Source: Bacilli bacterium (GTDB lineage Bacteria > Bacillota_I > Bacilli_A > RF39 > UBA660). Taken from it: a DNA stretch of 5,923 nt. Under the pieces are notes generated by a model. The model was not told the DNA's origin. It made no database searches and saw only the letters and a program-made list of their open reading frames with translations. This document shows positions 4,402 to 5,923 of this stretch, one piece after another. Both the position numbers and the translations under genes were made by a program. Within the stretch, counting starts at the first letter, position 1. Every line of letters starts with the position of its first letter. The stretch is from contig JAFTYN010000059.1 of the NCBI GenBank assembly GCA_017461465.1, positions 1 through 5,923 of the forward strand, given 5' to 3'.

Positions 4402-4603
4402 ATTTATCAATTTTTTCTTTTACTGTTTTAATTATTTCTTCTATTTTATCATCAGGTAAATCTATTCCCATAACTTCTTCAATTGCAGTTATTGGGTTTT
4501 CTTTAAATTTCTTTAAGAAATTCTCATCAGATTTTACCTTTTCTAAAACTTCATTAACTTTGTCTTTTACTAAATCTTCTAATTTATCTTTTAAAAAGTC
4601 CAT
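4400..4603 (-). CDS. Small charged helical protein of unknown function (67 aa)
   Basis: I cannot assign a function. The product is 67 residues, rich in K, E, D and I/V/L, and has no cysteine, tryptophan, signal peptide or membrane helix. It looks all-helical: an amphipathic helix at about 1-24, a second at about 26-36 beginning DENFLKKFKENP, a turn with MGIDLPDD at 45-52, and a last helix at 52-66. The pattern F-x-x-K-F-K-x-N-P followed by EE-x-x-G-[IV]-D-L-P-D-D loosely recalls small helical leader-like domains of the Nif11/nitrile-hydratase-leader type, but there is no Gly-Gly cleavage site and no peptide-modifying neighbour. The start has a clear AGGAG. It begins 12 bases after the stop of the upstream membrane protein and is the last gene before a terminator, so it is probably co-transcribed with ftsX. 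Confidence 0.72.
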   Translation of the reverse strand: MDFLKDKLEDLVKDKVNEVLEKVKSDENFLKKFKENPITAIEEVMGIDLPDDKIEEIIKTVKEKIDK

Positions 4604-4615
4604 TTTTTTCTCCTT

Positions 4616-5218
4616 TTAGTCAATTATGTAAGGGTCCTTTATAGAACCAGTTCCTTCTTTTATAAAAACATCTTTACTTATAACAAGAGTTTCATATTCA
4701 TCAGAACCTTCAATATTTCTTTTATTAATTAGTTTCATTCCATCATTATTAAATTCAACTATATTCCAAATTTTTTCTTCATATAAAACATAATTATATA
4801 CATCTTTACCTTTAAAATAGAATCTATCATTTTCCTGATATAAACCGTCACCAGAAGTGACTATTTTATTTTTAATACCATTAAACATTCTATAAACAGG
4901 ACAAGGTTCATCCTGATACATTATTTTTTCTGAATAATTTAGTTTCATTATGCATTTATCTTCTGTTCCTAGAAAAAATGTATCATCATCTAAAAAAATT
5001 ACTCCTTCGCCTTTTACTTTATATTCTTTGCCATTAATTTTAAAACTATTATTAATTATGATTTCTTTAAATTCATTTTTTTCGTTATTAATTAGTTTTA
5101 AAATTTTATTTGCATCATTTATTAAAATTCTTTTTTCGGTAGTATATATTTCATTAATAATGATTGGAAATATGATTACTATAATTAGTACTATTAATAT
5201 TTTAGTATTTGAATTCAT
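4616..5218 (-). CDS. Membrane-anchored extracytoplasmic protein of unknown function, coupled to ftsX
   Basis: Function is not recognised. The 200 residues begin with a short polar head and one hydrophobic helix (about 6-22), typical of an uncleaved signal anchor, then a charged helix (24-45). The remainder is beta-rich and predicted outside the cell. Residues 121-165 contain TSGDGLY, RFYFKG and NYVLYEEKIWNIVEFNNDGMKLI, a pattern I associate with surface and pseudopilin-like proteins of gut Firmicutes (NYv.y.g..WRI..i..DGt.kLi). The end, GTGSIKDPYIID, resembles the G-[ST]-G-x-x-x-D-P-Y-[IV]-I closing motif of such proteins. The classic prepilin motif (G-F-T-L-x-E) is absent. Cys89 and Cys106 could form a disulfide. 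It starts one base after the ftsX stop without a Shine-Dalgarno, so it is probably translated by coupling to ftsX. It could be an accessory partner of FtsEX or an unrelated rider. Confidence 0.8.
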   Translation of the reverse strand: MNSNTKILIVLIIVIIFPIIINEIYTTEKRILINDANKILKLINNEKNEFKEIIINNSFKINGKEYKVKGEGVIFLDDDTFFLGTEDKCIMKLNYSEKIMYQDEPCPVYRMFNGIKNKIVTSGDGLYQENDRFYFKGKDVYNYVLYEEKIWNIVEFNNDGMKLINKRNIEGSDEYETLVISKDVFIKEGTGSIKDPYIID

Positions 5219-5219
5219 A

Positions 5220-5923
5220 TTAAATTTTTAAATGTTTTCTAACTGCAACCCAGCTACCAAACATACCAACTACCATACCAAGTACTAATAATACGCCTGA
5301 TGCTAAATATACAAATGGAGCTGGTTCAATAAGTTCAATAAATGATGAGAATACTCTACCATCAAAATTATCATATAAAGCTGTATATCCATATATTGTT
5401 ATTCCAATTGGAATTAGTGAACCTAGTGCACCAAGAATTAATCCTTCTAATATGAAAGGTATTTTAATGTTAATATTACTAGCACCTACTAGACGCATAA
5501 TATCAATTTCTTTTCTTCTTGAAAATATAGTTATTTTGATTGTATTAGTAATTAAGAATGCAGTAACTACAATTAATGCTATTACTATACCAACGCATAC
5601 TTTTCTTACCATATTAAATATAGAAACTAATTGCTCAACCATTCCTTCACCATATTTTACAGTATCTACATTTTCTATTTTTGCAATTTTTTTGGCTATT
5701 GAACCTATTTGAGTAATATCTTTAACTTTTATTTGATAAGTTGGTTGAAGTGGACTTGATTCTTCTGTCCATTCTGACATGATATTTTTAAATACTTCAG
5801 ATTCGGCCATCATTTCATTAGCTATATCTGTTTTAGATTGATATGTGTAACTCTCTATTCCTCTAATTAACATAATTTCTTCTAAAACACTATCTGTTTG
5901 TTCTGCAGTAATATCACTTTTTA
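5220..5923 (-). CDS. ftsX: Cell division ABC transporter permease FtsX (partial at right edge)
   Basis: FtsX is the membrane subunit of FtsEX, which transmits ATP-driven conformational change to peptidoglycan hydrolases or their activators outside the cell. About 234 residues are visible. The reading frame stays open to the right edge, so the N-terminus with the first membrane helix, roughly 60-70 residues, lies outside, and the ATG at 5873 is internal. Counting from that internal Met: the large extracytoplasmic loop runs to about 88 (including PTYQIKVKD at 44-52 and the NVDTVKYGEGMVEQL stretch at 68-82), then membrane helices at about 92-112, 137-161 and 186-210. The diagnostic SRRKEIDIMRLVGAS at 118-132 and PFILEGLILGALGS at 139-152 match the FtsX permease domain. 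The end, VAVRKHLKI, is the usual short cytoplasmic tail. ftsE is expected just outside the right edge. Confidence 0.95.
   Translation of the reverse strand, partial: KSDITAEQTDSVLEEIMLIRGIESYTYQSKTDIANEMMAESEVFKNIMSEWTEESSPLQPTYQIKVKDITQIGSIAKKIAKIENVDTVKYGEGMVEQLVSIFNMVRKVCVGIVIALIVVTAFLITNTIKITIFSRRKEIDIMRLVGASNINIKIPFILEGLILGALGSLIPIGITIYGYTALYDNFDGRVFSSFIELIEPAPFVYLASGVLLVLGMVVGMFGSWVAVRKHLKI

Noticed and set aside
4616..5218. Calling the ftsX-coupled gene a type IV pseudopilin
   Set aside because: It shares the N-terminal helix layout and some C-terminal motifs, but the prepilin peptidase motif is absent and no pilus assembly genes are nearby.
4950..5231. Plus-strand open frame of 93 codons
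   Set aside because: It lies opposite the ftsX-coupled gene, its hydrophobic residues merely mirror the AT-rich complementary strand, and no ribosome site or homology is seen.
5452..5712. Plus-strand open frame of 86 codons
   Set aside because: It is antisense to conserved FtsX, with no ribosome site and no family resemblance.
5220..5873. FtsX starting at the ATG at 5873
   Set aside because: The frame continues to the right edge with FtsX-like residues, and the first membrane helix would be missing. The ATG is internal.

Overview
The window is very AT-rich and gene-dense. It looks like a low-GC Bacillota (Firmicutes) chromosome, most likely an uncultured relative of Bacilli with a small genome; the lineage cannot be fixed from the sequence. 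Several genes are endospore-linked (GerQ, YabP, YabQ, SpoVG), and others belong to Gram-positive cell-wall or division families (class A PBP, FtsX, DivIC). Tryptophan is encoded by TGG, and TGA occurs only as a stop (gerQ, yabQ), so a mycoplasma-type code is unlikely.

The left half is on the + strand. It starts with the C-terminal end of a class A penicillin-binding protein (1-588). Phosphate acetyltransferase pta (654-1652), spore coat protein gerQ (1721-2086) and a LemA-family membrane protein (2129-2656) follow. A strong bidirectional terminator at 2657-2682 separates this half from the right half.

The right half is on the - strand; read in transcription order, from high to low coordinates, it has three blocks. 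Block one is ftsX (partial, runs off the right edge), an unknown membrane-anchored extracytoplasmic protein, a 67-residue charged helical protein, then a terminator. Block two is veg then spoVG, then a terminator. Block three is yabP, yabQ and divIC. The order veg-spoVG-yabP-yabQ-divIC is a condensed version of the order known in Bacillus subtilis.

The expression layout is very compact. Five terminators overlap or directly abut a stop codon. Five putative -10 boxes lie only 15-19 nt from a start codon, implying very short leaders. divIC appears to have its own vegetative-type promoter embedded in the end of yabQ.

I see no mobile element, CRISPR array, tRNA or rRNA, and no gene-free stretch above 300 bases. 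The main oddities are a DivIC with a second C-terminal membrane helix, an uncharacterised exported protein translationally coupled to ftsX, a shortened YabQ, and a GerQ whose N-terminus has no lysines. I found no clear new multi-gene system; these are leads on otherwise core genes.
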